Source: Sphingorhabdus sp. EL138 (lineage in GTDB: Bacteria > Pseudomonadota > Alphaproteobacteria > Sphingomonadales > Sphingomonadaceae). Taken from it: a DNA stretch of 64,000 nucleotides. Location: positions 1 through 64,000 of the forward strand of contig NZ_CAMDCK010000003.1 in the NCBI RefSeq assembly GCF_945890115.1. Direction: 5' to 3'. Shown piece after piece: positions 17,369 through 27,699 of this stretch (position 1 is the stretch's first letter; every line of letters begins with the position of its first letter). The position numbers and the translations under genes were made by a program. Under the pieces are notes generated by a model. The model was not told where the DNA came from, did no database searches, and saw only the letters and a list, made by a program, of their open reading frames with translations.

Positions 17369-17461
17369 TGCATAAGCGTCGCTTGCCACTTGCCAGCGGC
17401 TAATCTGCACATTAGGGCAATAGCAGAAATTCAACATCCCAACCAAATAAGGGGCAAAAAA

Positions 17462-17695
17462 ATGAGCGATATCGCTGAACGGGTCAAAAAGATCGTAGTT
17501 GAACATCTGGGCGTTGAAGCCGACAAGGTCACAGAAGCAGCAAGCTTCATCGATGATCTGGGCGCGGACAGCCTTGATATTGTTGAGTTGGTTATGGCGT
17601 TTGAAGAGGAATTCAACGTTGAAATTCCCGACGATGCTGCCGAAAAGATTGCTACTGTTAAGGACGCGATCGATTTCATCAACAGCAACGGCTAA
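17462..17695 (+). CDS. acpP: Acyl carrier protein
   Basis: 77 aa acidic helical protein with the phosphopantetheine attachment site DSL in [21 protein letters not shown]. The start ATG at 17462 has TAAGGGG upstream. It carries growing acyl chains for fatty-acid synthesis and other pathways. A strong hairpin terminator follows. Confidence 0.97.
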   Translation: MSDIAERVKKIVVEHLGVEADKVTEAASFIDDLGADSLDIVELVMAFEEEFNVEIPDDAAEKIATVKDAIDFINSNG

Positions 17696-17734
17696 GCCGT
17701 TACGCGCTCTATGTTGCGCGAGTAGTTAGAAATC

Positions 17735-17790
17735 AAACGGCTTTCCGGCTAGCGTCAATAGCGCTCCTGTCGGAAAGCCGTTTGCTTTTT
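17735..17790 (+). terminator. Terminator between acpP and fabF
   Basis: 13-bp perfect arms AAACGGCTTTCCG (17735-17747) and CGGAAAGCCGTTT (17771-17783), followed by GCTTTTT. It would end most acpP transcripts and reduce read-through into fabF, which fits the high demand for ACP. Confidence 0.85.
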
Positions 17791-17842
17791 GGCCCCTGTT
17801 CGCAGTATCGGGCCGTAAAGATTAGATTTTGGAGATAGCGCA

Positions 17843-19102
17843 ATGCGTCGTGTCGTGGTCACTGGATTAGGTCTGGTTACGCCCTTGGGTGCAGATGTTG
17901 AAACCACTTGGTCCAACCTGATTGCTGGAAAGTCCGGTGCTGGCATGATTACGCATTTCGACGCCAGCAACCAGAAATGCCTGATTGCGTGCGAAGTGAA
18001 GGCAAAAGACCATCCATGGGGCTTTGACCCTGACAAACGCGTGGACCATAAGGTTCAACGTCAGGTCGACCCGTTTATCATTTACGGTATCGATGCCGCC
18101 GGCCAAGCATTGGAAGATGCGGGCCTCACCGATTTAACCGAAGACCAAAAAGTCCGCGCAGGTTGCTCCATCGGGTCCGGAATCGGCGGTCTACCAGGCA
18201 TTGAAAGCGAAGCGTTATTACTTGCGGAGAAAGGTCCGAGCCGCGTCAGCCCGCATTTTGTCCATGGCCGCTTAATCAACCTGATCTCAGGCCAAGTCAG
18301 CATCAAATATGGCCTCAAAGGCCCCAATCACGCCGTCGTCACCGCATGCTCCACCGGCGCGCACTCGATTGGCGATGCCGCCCGCATGATCCGCGATGAT
18401 GATGCCGACATCATGGTCGCTGGCGGTTCAGAGGGCACCATCAACCCGCTAGGTATCGCAGGCTTTGCACAGGCTCGCGCGCTCAACATGAGCTTTAACG
18501 ACCGTCCAGAGGCAGCCAGTCGCCCTTATGACAAGGACCGCGACGGTTTTGTCATGGGCGAAGGCGCGGGCGTTGTCGTGTTGGAAGAATATGAACATGC
18601 CAAGGCACGCGGCGCGAAGATCTATGCCGAAGTCGTTGGCTATGGCTTGTCGGGTGATGCCTATCACGTCACCGCCCCGCATCCCGAAGGTGACGGCGCG
18701 TTTCGGTCCATGCAGATGGCCCTGAAAAAAGCAGGCATGACGCCCGCCGATATTGATTATATCAACGCGCATGGCACATCGACCATGGCAGATACGATTG
18801 AGCTGGGCGCGGTAAAGCGCTTATTTGGTGATGCCATGGTACATGTGTCGATGAGCTCGACCAAGTCCGCAATCGGCCATTTACTGGGCGGCGCTGGCGC
18901 AGTGGAGAGCATTTTCTGCATCCTTGCGCTGCGTGACCAGATTGTGCCGCCAACGCTCAATCTCGACAATCCAGATGAAGGCACCGAAGGCGTTGACCTT
19001 GTTCCACATGTCGCCAAGAAACGCGAAGTGAAGGCTGTTTTGAACAACAGCTTCGGCTTTGGCGGGACGAACGCCAGCCTCATCATGAAATTGGCTGAAT
19101 AA
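17843..19102 (+). CDS. fabF: 3-oxoacyl-ACP synthase II
   Basis: 419 aa condensing enzyme that elongates acyl-ACP with malonyl-ACP. The thiolase fold begins RRVVVTGLGLVTPLG; the active-site Cys is in VTACSTGAHSIGDA, and the two His residues are in INAHGTSTMADTIEL and IGHLLGGAGAVE. It ends with the FGFGGTNASL motif. A GGAG precedes the ATG. This is the usual gene downstream of acpP and upstream of mltG. Confidence 0.96.
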   Translation: MRRVVVTGLGLVTPLGADVETTWSNLIAGKSGAGMITHFDASNQKCLIACEVKAKDHPWGFDPDKRVDHKVQRQVDPFIIYGIDAAGQALEDAGLTDLTEDQKVRAGCSIGSGIGGLPGIESEALLLAEKGPSRVSPHFVHGRLINLISGQVSIKYGLKGPNHAVVTACSTGAHSIGDAARMIRDDDADIMVAGGSEGTINPLGIAGFAQARALNMSFNDRPEAASRPYDKDRDGFVMGEGAGVVVLEEYEHAKARGAKIYAEVVGYGLSGDAYHVTAPHPEGDGAFRSMQMALKKAGMTPADIDYINAHGTSTMADTIELGAVKRLFGDAMVHVSMSSTKSAIGHLLGGAGAVESIFCILALRDQIVPPTLNLDNPDEGTEGVDLVPHVAKKREVKAVLNNSFGFGGTNASLIMKLAE

Positions 19103-19188
19103 ACGATCGTGCTAATATCATCGCATAGCTCTCAACCTGTCATTCCAGCGCACACGGGAACTGGCGACGGGAATGAGAAGGGTTAATT

Positions 19189-20187
19189 GTGGCAAAACGG
19201 TACGGAAAACAGGCAAACCGCCGCATTGCCAAATGGGCGGTCATTGTAGCAGCTCTGCTGCTGACAGTAATCGCCGGTAACTTCATTTATGGATGGACTG
19301 CGCCCGGACCGCTGGAGCGCGCGGCCACTGTAATCATCAAGCCAGGCTCAAGCATGATGTCGGCGGCACAGCAGCTTGAAAAAAGCGGCGCGGTCAAATC
19401 CGCCGATGCGTTTGTCAGCCGAGCAAAGATTTTTGGCGCATCTAACACTATCAAGGCAGGCGAATTTGTCATTCCGACAAAGGCCTCCAATTCCGACATA
19501 TTGTCCATCCTGACAGATGGGAAAACCGTGCAACGCATGGTCACCATTCCCGAAGGCATGCCTTCGATCATGGTGTACGAACGCCTGATGGCCAATACGC
19601 AGCTCACCGGAGATATTTCGGTTCCACCCGAAGGCTCGGTTTTGCCTGACAGCTATGCCTTTGACAAAAATGAACCGCGCGCTGCCGTCCTGAAACGCAT
19701 GCAGGATGCCATGACAAAAACAATGGCCGAGTTGTGGCCAGAACGCAGCCCGAACGCGATGGTCAAAACGCCGTTAGATGCGCTAACACTCGCGTCGATT
19801 GTTGAAAAGGAAACGGCGCTTAAATCAGAATTGCGCATAGTTTCTGGAGTCTATTCCAATCGCTTACGCACCGGCATGCGGTTGCAGGCCGACCCGACGA
19901 TCATTTACCCCATCACAAAAGGCAAGTCGCTTGGTCGGCGCATTCGCAAGTCCGAAATCCGGGACGTGAACGACTATAATACTTACGCTATGGCTGGTCT
20001 GCCAAAAGGGCCGATCGCCAACCCGTCACGCGCCGCCATTGCCGCCGTTCTGAACCCGCAAAAGACCAGCGCATATTATTTCGTCGCTGACGGCAAAGGC
20101 GGACATATATTCGCCGACACATTGCAAGAACACAATATGAATGTGGCAAAATGGTACGCTATCCGCCGCCAGCGTGGGGAAATGTAG
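19189..20187 (+). CDS. mltG: Endolytic transglycosylase MltG
   Basis: 332 aa inner-membrane lytic transglycosylase that terminates glycan strand growth. One N-terminal transmembrane segment (about residues 14-34). The YceG domain carries the catalytic Glu in LASIVEKETALKSE and the family phrases VYSNRLRTGMRLQADPTIIY and GPIANPSRAAI. It starts with GTG, six bases after AAGGG. Its place next to fabF is conserved in many proteobacteria. Confidence 0.94.
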   Translation: MAKRYGKQANRRIAKWAVIVAALLLTVIAGNFIYGWTAPGPLERAATVIIKPGSSMMSAAQQLEKSGAVKSADAFVSRAKIFGASNTIKAGEFVIPTKASNSDILSILTDGKTVQRMVTIPEGMPSIMVYERLMANTQLTGDISVPPEGSVLPDSYAFDKNEPRAAVLKRMQDAMTKTMAELWPERSPNAMVKTPLDALTLASIVEKETALKSELRIVSGVYSNRLRTGMRLQADPTIIYPITKGKSLGRRIRKSEIRDVNDYNTYAMAGLPKGPIANPSRAAIAAVLNPQKTSAYYFVADGKGGHIFADTLQEHNMNVAKWYAIRRQRGEM

Positions 20188-20200
20188 TCCTTTTAGGGTC

Positions 20201-20216
20201 CTGACCCTAGGGTCAG
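20201..20216. terminator. Palindrome between convergent mltG and the alkylsulfatase gene
   Basis: CTGACCCTAGGGTCAG is a perfect 16-base palindrome, but neither flank has a T-run. It is centred between two convergent stops only 32 bases apart. A bidirectional terminator is plausible but weakly supported. Confidence 0.4.
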
Positions 20217-20219
20217 AAC

Positions 20220-22166
20220 CTAAGGCTCCACAATGTTGAACGCGCCCGGCATGGGGTCAAGCGCAGCCTGAAGCTTCTCAATTGCCGCCCTGTCGCCTTC
20301 AATCTTCAGTCCAGCTGCCTGTAACTGCGCTGCCGGCATTTTCAGGAACAATAAGGCCAAAAACAACTGGCGCGGGCCAGTGACCGTCACCATAGGCGCG
20401 GCATGGACCTGCCCCATTTCGCTGAACATCACCGAATTGCCGACCGTGACTTTTGCCGTCTCTTTTCGGTCAGAAATCACAAAATTCAGCGCCAGCGCGG
20501 CATTGCCAATAATATTCGGGTCCAGCCCGGTCGACACCGAATCCAACAACAAACCCGTTGGTATCGCCGAAATCATATCGATGCTTTGCGTGTTAACGCC
20601 AGCCTTCATGCCTGCGCGCAGTTCGCGCGCGCCCGTCAGAAACATGTTGCGCCAGATCGCGGATTCGGACTGATAGCCTTGCTGTTCATAGCTGTCGGCA
20701 AGCAAGGCCCGCCCTTCAACATTTTTGGGTTCCGCAAACACGAGTTGGTTCAACAGGTCGGATGACCAGCGATAATCGCCCGCTTTCATCGCCTTTCTCG
20801 CTTCTGCCAAAACCTTCTTTGCGCCGCCCATCGCTGCCACCATTTTGGCCGCGCGAATCTGGGGCGGATGCGGATTGAGATTGGCGGGGACGGCGTCATA
20901 CCAACCCAGATAATATTGATAAATCGCCTTCGAATTATGGCTGTAGGTGCCATAATAGCCCTTGTTAAACCATTGGTCGCCAATCGCTGGCGGCGCCTTC
21001 AAAACTTCTGCGATCTCCGCTTGTGTCATACCCTTGTTCATCATGCGCACGGTTTGGTCGTGCATATACCGATAATTGTCGCGCTGCCCCGCCAGCCAGC
21101 CCTTGACTTCGGATGGACCAAAACGCGGCCAGCAATGGCTGGATGCGATAACATCGCTCCGCTCGCCATATAGGTTGACGGCTTCGTTCAGAAACACGGA
21201 CCAACTTAACGTATCACGGACTTTCGCCCCGCGCGGGGTCAGGATATTGTGCAGGCTGCATGTCGCAATTTCAGCGGCCAGAAACGTCCGCGCCGCAGGC
21301 ATATAGACGTTCATTTCGGCTGGCGCTTCTGTATGTGGCACCATTTGGAACTCCAACGTCACGCCATCAACTTCGCGCTGTTCGCCCGTTTTGCGAATAT
21401 CGATTGTGGGCGGGATCAGCGTGAGATCACCGCCGCCAATGCCTTTGCCGATGCCACTGCCCATTTGCCCCTGCGGGCCAGGCGTCAGGTTACTGCCAAA
21501 TTGAAACGTCGCCCGCCTGCCCATGGCTGGGCCAGCCATGACATTTTCAGACGCAGTCTCGGCCAGAAAATGCTCCGGCGCAATGATTGCAACCTTGCCC
21601 GCTTTGACGTCGGCTTCATTTATGATCCCGCGCACACCGCCGAAATGGTCGGCATGGCTGTGACTGTAAATGACCGCAGTGACTGGCCGCGTCCCTAGCT
21701 TTTCATTCACCAGTTTCAGCGCCGCCGCCGCCGTATCCCGACTGGTCAGCGGGTCGATGATGATCCAACCCGTTTGGCCTTTGATCACCGTCATATTCGA
21801 CACATCAAAGCCGCGCACTTGCCAGACATTATCGGTCAACGCATAGAGCCCATGTTTACGCAACAGGCCCATATGCCGCCATAGGCTTGGGTTCACCGTA
21901 TCGGGTGACTGGCCGTCAACCATCCAGTCATAAGCGCCAAGGTTCCAGACAGGCTTGCCATCCTTGTTGGTGATGACGGGGTCGGACAAAGTGCCGATAA
22001 AGCCCCTGTCGGCAAAATCGAAGTCACGGCCATCTTCGACGGGAAGCTGCGCCGCGACGCTGCGTTGCGCGGCGACCGTTGCATCAGAGGCTGGCTTTGC
22101 ATCTTGCGCAAATGCGCCTGTCGCTGACGCCGTGCTCAATAACGCTGCCCATATCATTTTGTGCAT
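20220..22166 (-). CDS. Exported metallo-beta-lactamase-fold alkylsulfatase-like hydrolase
   Basis: 648 aa. A signal peptide (MIWAALLSTASATGAFAQ) precedes a metallo-beta-lactamase domain with the di-zinc motif HSHADHFGG. A dimerisation domain and an SCP2-like C-terminal domain complete the layout of the class III (SdsA1/YjcS-type) alkylsulfatases. Such enzymes hydrolyse sulfate esters such as dodecyl sulfate to the alcohol and sulfate. I chose ATG at 22166 because GGGGAGAG is four bases upstream; upstream residues of the longer frame do not look like a leader. The substrate is not confirmed; some family members are phospho- or other hydrolases. Confidence 0.85.
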   Translation of the reverse strand: MHKMIWAALLSTASATGAFAQDAKPASDATVAAQRSVAAQLPVEDGRDFDFADRGFIGTLSDPVITNKDGKPVWNLGAYDWMVDGQSPDTVNPSLWRHMGLLRKHGLYALTDNVWQVRGFDVSNMTVIKGQTGWIIIDPLTSRDTAAAALKLVNEKLGTRPVTAVIYSHSHADHFGGVRGIINEADVKAGKVAIIAPEHFLAETASENVMAGPAMGRRATFQFGSNLTPGPQGQMGSGIGKGIGGGDLTLIPPTIDIRKTGEQREVDGVTLEFQMVPHTEAPAEMNVYMPAARTFLAAEIATCSLHNILTPRGAKVRDTLSWSVFLNEAVNLYGERSDVIASSHCWPRFGPSEVKGWLAGQRDNYRYMHDQTVRMMNKGMTQAEIAEVLKAPPAIGDQWFNKGYYGTYSHNSKAIYQYYLGWYDAVPANLNPHPPQIRAAKMVAAMGGAKKVLAEARKAMKAGDYRWSSDLLNQLVFAEPKNVEGRALLADSYEQQGYQSESAIWRNMFLTGARELRAGMKAGVNTQSIDMISAIPTGLLLDSVSTGLDPNIIGNAALALNFVISDRKETAKVTVGNSVMFSEMGQVHAAPMVTVTGPRQLFLALLFLKMPAAQLQAAGLKIEGDRAAIEKLQAALDPMPGAFNIVEP

Positions 22167-22263
22167 CTTGCTCTCCCCTATATTTTGTCGGCACGATGCA
22201 ACATTAGATGCATCAGGTAAATCCGCTATTTGCGCGTCTAGGGGCAGGACCACTTAAAGCCCA

Positions 22264-24450
22264 TCACAGGAAACTATAAGGGTCGACGTCGATCCCAACC
22301 CGCACGCCGCGCGGAAATTGAAGGCCGCCAAGCCATTCACGGATGATATTCTGCACCTCAACCGAACGCTGGGCATGAACCAAAAGGCGTTGCCGATAGC
22401 GCCCGCGCAACATGGCGAGCGGCGCTGGCGCCGGTCCATAGACAATCATTCCGTCCACCTGCGGTGCGGCGCCACCCACGGCGCGTGCGGCCTCAATGGC
22501 TTCGCGCTCATCTTCGGACGAAATAATGATGGCTGCAAATCGCCCGAATGGAGGCGCACCAGCGGATTTGCGTTGTTCAGTCTCGGCATCATAAAATGCA
22601 TCACGGTCACCAGCGACCAAAGCCGCAATGACGGGATGGTTGGGGTTGCGTGTCTGAATGAAAACCTCGCCGGGTTTTTCGCCCCGCCCCGCCCGACCCG
22701 CGGCCTGCGCAATTTGCTGGAAGGTACGTTCGGCAGCGCGCAAATCTCCGCCCTCAAGCCCCAGATCCGCGTCGATCACCCCGACCAAAGTCAGTTCGGG
22801 AAAATGATAACCCTTCGTCACCAATTGCGTGCCGATGATGATGTCCACTGCCCTGTTTTCGACACGTGACACAAACTCCGCCGCCTTTTCGGGCGACCAT
22901 AAAGTGTCCGATGTCGCAACGATGGTCCGCGCTTGGGGCAATAGCCGGTTCACCTCGTCACTGATACGTTCCACGCCCGGACCACAGGCGACCAAAGTAT
23001 CGCTCTCGCCACATTCCGGGCATTGCTCCGGTGGAGGCATGACATGGCCGCAATGGTGGCACGCAAGACGGCGCACGAGGCGGTGTTCCACCATCCAGCT
23101 TGTGCAGTTGGGGCATTGGAACCGGTGGCCACGGGTCCGGCACAAGGTCAACGGCGCATAGCCACGCCGGTTGAGGAACAACAGGCTCTGTTCGCCGCGT
23201 TCGACCCGCTCTTCTAACGCCTTGAGCAGGGTAGGCGCAATCCAATGCTGCGCGTCCGGCGCGTCCAGCGTCAGGTCGATGGCCTTGATTTCAGGCATCT
23301 TCGCCGCGCCAAAACGCGACGGAATTTCAAGACCTTTGTAGCGGCCAATGGCCACCATATGCCGCGATTCTAGCGCTGGCGTGGCCGATGCCAGCACCAC
23401 CGGGAATCCTTCAAAATGGCCACGCATGACGGCAACGTCGCGCGCATGATAGCGCACGCCATCTTCCTGTTTAAAACTGGTCTCATGCGCCTCATCGACA
23501 ATGATGAGGCGCAAATTGGTAAAGGGCAGGAACAGGGCCGAGCGAGCGCCCACCAGAACTTTGGCGCTGCCATCGGCGACGGCACGCCAGACACGGCGGC
23601 GCTGGGTGGACCGCAGATTGCTGTGCCAGACCGCCGGCTCGACACCAAAGCGGGCTTCGAAGCGGGCAAGGAACGGCGCCGTCAGCGCAATTTCGGGGAG
23701 TAGCACCAGAACCTGTGTGTTCAGCCGTATCGCCTCAGCTACCGCCTCAAAATAGGTTTCGGTTTTGCCTGAACCTGTCACGCCATCGAGCACGAAGGTA
23801 TCAAAGCCGCCTGCGCGAATCGCCTCGACCATGCTGTTCGCGGCCAACTGCTGCGCATCGTTCAGCTTCGGCGTGTCAAAGTCCGCCAACGGTTCAGGCA
23901 GCGGCGAATCGACGCTTATGGTTACAGGTTCGAACGCGCCTGCTTTGATCAGCCCGCGAATGACGGCGTCGCTGACCCCCGCTTCTGCGGCCAGTTCGCG
24001 TACAAGGCCTTGCGCACCCTCCAAGGCGTCCAGCGCGGCCGCGCGTTGCGGTGTCAGCCGCGCAGGCTCAAAACCTGTGCGGCGATATTCGATGATGGTT
24101 CCCGTCGCGGTGAACGCAGCCGAAGACGATAATACCATGCGCAAGACCGCCGCATGGCTTGTGAGATAATAATCCGCGACCCAGTTGATCAGGCGACGCA
24201 AGCCCCGCCCCAATGGCGGACATTCCACCAGTTCCAGCACTGGGCGCAATTTGCTGGCAGCTATTGCCTCATCGCCAAAAACATCATCATCCCAGATGAC
24301 GCCGGGCAATTTGCGAGGGCCAAGCGGGACCATCACCACGCAGCCCGGTCCTGCGGTCATATCATCGGGCAGCCGGTAATCGAGCGGGCCGATTGCTTGT
24401 GTCAACAAGACGACACGGACGCGGTTTGTGGGCAAGCTCATCACGCGCAT
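22264..24450 (-). CDS. priA: Primosomal helicase PriA
   Basis: 728 aa replication-restart helicase that reloads the replisome at stalled forks. Walker [10 protein letters not shown] and the DEAH box (IIVDEAHE) are present. Two CxxC zinc sites are in CPNCTSW...CHHCGH...CPECGE. An N-terminal DNA-binding domain ([16 protein letters not shown]) precedes the helicase. ATG at 24450 starts MRVMSLP; the second Met at 24441 is also possible since neither has an obvious ribosome binding site. Divergent from the transaldolase-like gene (gap 138 bases). Confidence 0.93.
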   Translation of the reverse strand: MRVMSLPTNRVRVVLLTQAIGPLDYRLPDDMTAGPGCVVMVPLGPRKLPGVIWDDDVFGDEAIAASKLRPVLELVECPPLGRGLRRLINWVADYYLTSHAAVLRMVLSSSAAFTATGTIIEYRRTGFEPARLTPQRAAALDALEGAQGLVRELAAEAGVSDAVIRGLIKAGAFEPVTISVDSPLPEPLADFDTPKLNDAQQLAANSMVEAIRAGGFDTFVLDGVTGSGKTETYFEAVAEAIRLNTQVLVLLPEIALTAPFLARFEARFGVEPAVWHSNLRSTQRRRVWRAVADGSAKVLVGARSALFLPFTNLRLIIVDEAHETSFKQEDGVRYHARDVAVMRGHFEGFPVVLASATPALESRHMVAIGRYKGLEIPSRFGAAKMPEIKAIDLTLDAPDAQHWIAPTLLKALEERVERGEQSLLFLNRRGYAPLTLCRTRGHRFQCPNCTSWMVEHRLVRRLACHHCGHVMPPPEQCPECGESDTLVACGPGVERISDEVNRLLPQARTIVATSDTLWSPEKAAEFVSRVENRAVDIIIGTQLVTKGYHFPELTLVGVIDADLGLEGGDLRAAERTFQQIAQAAGRAGRGEKPGEVFIQTRNPNHPVIAALVAGDRDAFYDAETEQRKSAGAPPFGRFAAIIISSEDEREAIEAARAVGGAAPQVDGMIVYGPAPAPLAMLRGRYRQRLLVHAQRSVEVQNIIREWLGGLQFPRGVRVGIDVDPYSFL

Positions 24451-24588
24451 ATAGGCAATGCTGCAGCGAACGTCACCAACTGGATGATCATCTCCCACGA
24501 TCGCGAATCTGGTGCCATTAGGCCTATTGTTTTGGCCGATATTTTGCCAAGAGACATGAAACCGAATCTCCATTCAGGACATAGTCTC

Positions 24589-25242
24589 ATGAAATTCTTT
24601 GCCGATACCGCTGACATTGCCGATATTAAGGATCTTGCAGCGACGGGTTTGCTCGACGGCGTGACCACCAACCCATCGTTGATCGCCAAATCCGGCCGGG
24701 ATTTCATCGAAGTCACGCGCGAAATCTGCGCACTGACCGATGGCCCAGTGTCGGCAGAGGTCGTGGCGCTCGATCATGCGACGATGATGAAGGAAGCCGA
24801 AATCCTGCGGAAGATTGCCGACAATGTCTGCGTAAAGGTTCCGTTGACTATCGACGGACTGAAAACGTGCAAAGCACTTACCTCTGAAGGCACATTGGTC
24901 AATGTGACCTTATGTTTCTCTGCCAATCAGGCGCTTTTGGCCGCAAAAGCTGGCGCGACATTCGTATCGCCCTTCGTTGGCCGACATGACGACAATGGCT
25001 TTGATGGTATGCAGCTTATCAGCGACATTCGGCTGATCTACGACAATTACGCTTTTGGCACAGAAATCCTCGTCGCCAGCGTCCGTCACGGTGTCCATGT
25101 GCTTGAAGCCGCGAAAATTGGGGCTGACGTGATGACTGCACCTCCGTCGGTCATCAAAGGCCTGTTCAAGCATATCCTGACGGACAAGGGCATTGAGGGC
25201 TTTTTGGCCGATTGGGCCAAAACCGGTCAGGCGATTGGCTGA
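24589..25242 (+). CDS. fsa: Transaldolase / fructose-6-phosphate aldolase-type (fsa family)
   Basis: 217 aa class I aldolase of the small transaldolase family. [25 protein letters not shown] and the Schiff-base lysine in [13 protein letters not shown] are the diagnostic motifs. These enzymes transfer dihydroxyacetone or cleave fructose-6-phosphate in sugar metabolism; which one cannot be settled without key active-site residue comparison. ATG at 24589 is supported by AGGAC upstream; a longer frame overlaps the priA promoter region. Confidence 0.9.
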   Translation: MKFFADTADIADIKDLAATGLLDGVTTNPSLIAKSGRDFIEVTREICALTDGPVSAEVVALDHATMMKEAEILRKIADNVCVKVPLTIDGLKTCKALTSEGTLVNVTLCFSANQALLAAKAGATFVSPFVGRHDDNGFDGMQLISDIRLIYDNYAFGTEILVASVRHGVHVLEAAKIGADVMTAPPSVIKGLFKHILTDKGIEGFLADWAKTGQAIG

Positions 25243-25397
25243 TTTTTTCAGCAAAAAATAGCATTTCAGTATCCGGCGCTATATAGTCTTATATTGCGAT
25301 ACAGCCCCCATGGGCTATTGTCCGTATAGTATTTAAAGGCGGGTAGACTTATCTTTATGTTTGAAGACGCGGGCACTTCGCCTGCCGGAGCCTGAAG

Positions 25398-26033
25398 ATG
25401 AACAAGCCCGAAAAGGTATTTCCCATCGCGCATATCCATTATGAAGACGAAATCGGGGAGAATGGCAAAATTGTCGTTCCTGATGACGTCCAAGACGCCA
25501 TTCGCACACTAATCCGCTGGTCAGGCGATAATCCCGAGCGTGAAGGCTTGCTCGACACCCCTGCCCGCGTTGGCCGCGCTTGGCGCGAATATTGCGGAGG
25601 CTATGCCGAAGACCCGGCAGCGCATTTGTCGCGCACCTTTCAAGAAGTTGGCGGATATCATGAACTGGTGTTGCTCAAGGACATACCCTTTCAGTCGCAT
25701 TGCGAGCATCACATGGCACCGATCATCGGCAAGGCGTCGATTGCTTATATGCCAACCGACAAGGTTGTGGGCATTTCGAAACTTGCGCGTGTCTTGCACG
25801 GCTTTGCCCAGCGCCTTCAAGTGCAGGAACGTCTGACAGCAGAAGTTGCGAACTGCATCTGGGAAAATTTGAAGCCAGAAGGCGTTGCCGTTGTGATTGA
25901 GGCGCAGCATGGTTGCATGACCGGACGCGGCGTGAAAGTGCATGGCGTTGGCATGGTGACATCCAAACTCATTGGCTGTTTCCTCGATGATCAATCAAGC
26001 CGCAAGGAAGTCATGAGCCTGATGGGCTATTGA
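25398..26033 (+). CDS. folE: GTP cyclohydrolase I
   Basis: 211 aa enzyme converting GTP to dihydroneopterin triphosphate, the first step of folate (and pterin) synthesis. The zinc and catalytic sites are visible in SHCEHHM (Cys and His) and HGCMTGRG (Cys). The segments GLLDTPARVGRAW and KLARVLHGFAQRLQVQERLT are characteristic. The 155-base upstream gap contains only a short hairpin after fsa and no clear regulator site. Confidence 0.95.
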   Translation: MNKPEKVFPIAHIHYEDEIGENGKIVVPDDVQDAIRTLIRWSGDNPEREGLLDTPARVGRAWREYCGGYAEDPAAHLSRTFQEVGGYHELVLLKDIPFQSHCEHHMAPIIGKASIAYMPTDKVVGISKLARVLHGFAQRLQVQERLTAEVANCIWENLKPEGVAVVIEAQHGCMTGRGVKVHGVGMVTSKLIGCFLDDQSSRKEVMSLMGY

Positions 26034-26106
26034 CCCCGCAATAAAAGGTTTTCAGTTATTGTTGGCGATAGCGAACTTACCTATTTTTGGGGTATAGTCA
26101 CCAATC

Positions 26107-26979
26107 ATGTTCACGCCGGATAACAGCAATATGCCTTTTCACATTCGCTCATTTGATATGGACGCTTTCGTCCGTGCGACGCTGGCCGAAGATTTGGGTC
26201 CGACCGGCAGGGATGTGACGTCCGAAAGCGTCATTCCGGCGGACCTTCTTTTCGACGGCGTCATGGACAGTCGCGACGCCATAACCGTGGCTGGCCTGCC
26301 AATCGCAGTTGCGTTTTTTCAGGCGCTCGATCCGTTGATGGAGATAGAGTTGCTGGTCGAGGAAGGTGCGCAGGTGCCCGCAGGAACCGACCTCATGCGC
26401 TTAAAGGGCCGTGCACGGGCCATGCTTACCGCAGAACGTTCGGCGCTGAATACCGTGCAGCATCTGTCGGGCATTGCGACAATGACACGGCAATATGTCG
26501 ATGCCATCGCAGGAACAGGGTGCATCCTTTTGGACACCCGCAAAACCATTCCCGGTCTCCGGCTGCTTGAAAAATACGCAACGCGTATAGGTGGCGCGAC
26601 GAACCACCGTATGGGTCTTTGGGACGCGGCCATGATTAAGGACAATCATGTTGCCGTTGCAGGCGGCGTAGCTGAAGCTGTTGCCCGCGCCAAAAATGCA
26701 GGGGTTGAACGCATCATTCTTGAGGTGGACAGCATCGCCCAGATCGAACCTGGCCTAGCGGCAGGGGCAAGCCATTTGCTGCTCGACAATATGGACGCCA
26801 ATATGTTGCGAGAAGCGGTCACGCTTATCGCTGGCCGCGTGCCGACTGAGGCATCGGGCGGGGTGACCTTGGAAACGATCCGCGCCAAGGCAGAAACAGG
26901 CGTTACCTATATCTCGGTTGGCCGCCTGACGCAAAGCGCGCCGGCAGCCGACATCGGGCTGGATTTTGCGCAGGCTTAA
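26107..26979 (+). CDS. nadC: Quinolinate phosphoribosyltransferase (decarboxylating)
   Basis: 290 aa enzyme that turns quinolinate and PRPP into nicotinate mononucleotide, the last committed step of de novo NAD synthesis. The family motifs LAEDLGPTGRDVT, LDTRKTIPGLRLLEKYA and GGATNHRMGLWD are intact, as is VEVDSIAQ-like VDSIAQIEPGL near the C-terminal barrel. The first ATG (26107) is used here; Met codons at 26131 and 26158 are alternatives. Its pathway partners nadB and nadA are elsewhere in this window. It overlaps the start of the RNase T2 gene by 14 bases. Confidence 0.93.
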   Translation: MFTPDNSNMPFHIRSFDMDAFVRATLAEDLGPTGRDVTSESVIPADLLFDGVMDSRDAITVAGLPIAVAFFQALDPLMEIELLVEEGAQVPAGTDLMRLKGRARAMLTAERSALNTVQHLSGIATMTRQYVDAIAGTGCILLDTRKTIPGLRLLEKYATRIGGATNHRMGLWDAAMIKDNHVAVAGGVAEAVARAKNAGVERIILEVDSIAQIEPGLAAGASHLLLDNMDANMLREAVTLIAGRVPTEASGGVTLETIRAKAETGVTYISVGRLTQSAPAADIGLDFAQA

Positions 26980-27697
26980 GCTTTTAGCCTTTCTCGGTGT
27001 CGTGGCAGCGTTCCAACCGGCACCGACCATGGCGCAAGCATGGCAATGTCAGCCACCCCGATTTCTTCCGCGTCCGGCCTTAGAATTGCCTCCGTCTGGT
27101 ACCATCAGGCCCACGGCGATAGACGGCTATGTGCTAGCTCTCAGTTGGAGCCCGGAATATTGCCGTGGGCGGATGCGCGACCCTGCGGCACGCTTCCAAT
27201 GTTCGGGTGAAATTGGGGACTTTGGTTTTATCCTGCATGGCCTGTGGCCTGAAGCCAAAGGGGCCAACTATCCACAATATTGCCGCGCGGTTGGCGTTCT
27301 GCCCCGGCGGACAGTCTCAGACAATATTTGCCTCAGCCCGTCCCCCCAATTGCTGCAACATCAATGGGCAAAACATGGCAGTTGCATGGCCAATACGCCG
27401 GACGCTTATTTCGCAGCAGCGCGATTGCTGTTCAACGCAATTGCATTTCCCGACATGGCGCGACTGTCCCGCGAACCCGAACGCGGGACGCCGTTGACGG
27501 CGCAAGTGCTGGCTGAAAGATTAGCTGATCTGAACGATGGTCTGCCAACCAATGCCGTCATGGTAAAGGCCAATGCCAAAGGCTGGCTCCAAGAAGTGCG
27601 CATCTGTCTTGGCAGGGATTTCAAGCCCCGAAAGTGTCCAGCATTTACGCGCCGCGCCCCGGCCACAGCGCAAATCAAAATCTGGCGCGGGCGTTAG
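26966..27697 (+). CDS. RNase T2 family ribonuclease, exported
   Basis: 243 aa. A TTG start reads MRRLKLLAFLGVVAAFQ, a signal peptide ending near APTMAQA, so the enzyme is periplasmic or secreted. Both catalytic blocks of RNase T2 are present: CAS I as GFILHGLWPE and CAS II as HQWAKHGSC. Several cysteines fit the disulfides of the family. It cleaves single-stranded RNA without base specificity. Overlap with nadC suggests expression from the same transcript, though a functional link is not evident. Confidence 0.87.
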   Translation: MRRLKLLAFLGVVAAFQPAPTMAQAWQCQPPRFLPRPALELPPSGTIRPTAIDGYVLALSWSPEYCRGRMRDPAARFQCSGEIGDFGFILHGLWPEAKGANYPQYCRAVGVLPRRTVSDNICLSPSPQLLQHQWAKHGSCMANTPDAYFAAARLLFNAIAFPDMARLSREPERGTPLTAQVLAERLADLNDGLPTNAVMVKANAKGWLQEVRICLGRDFKPRKCPAFTRRAPATAQIKIWRGR

Positions 27698-27699
27698 GC

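Noticed and set aside
25243-25397. Riboswitch in front of folE
   Set aside because: Only a 5-bp hairpin after fsa and no conserved riboswitch core was seen.
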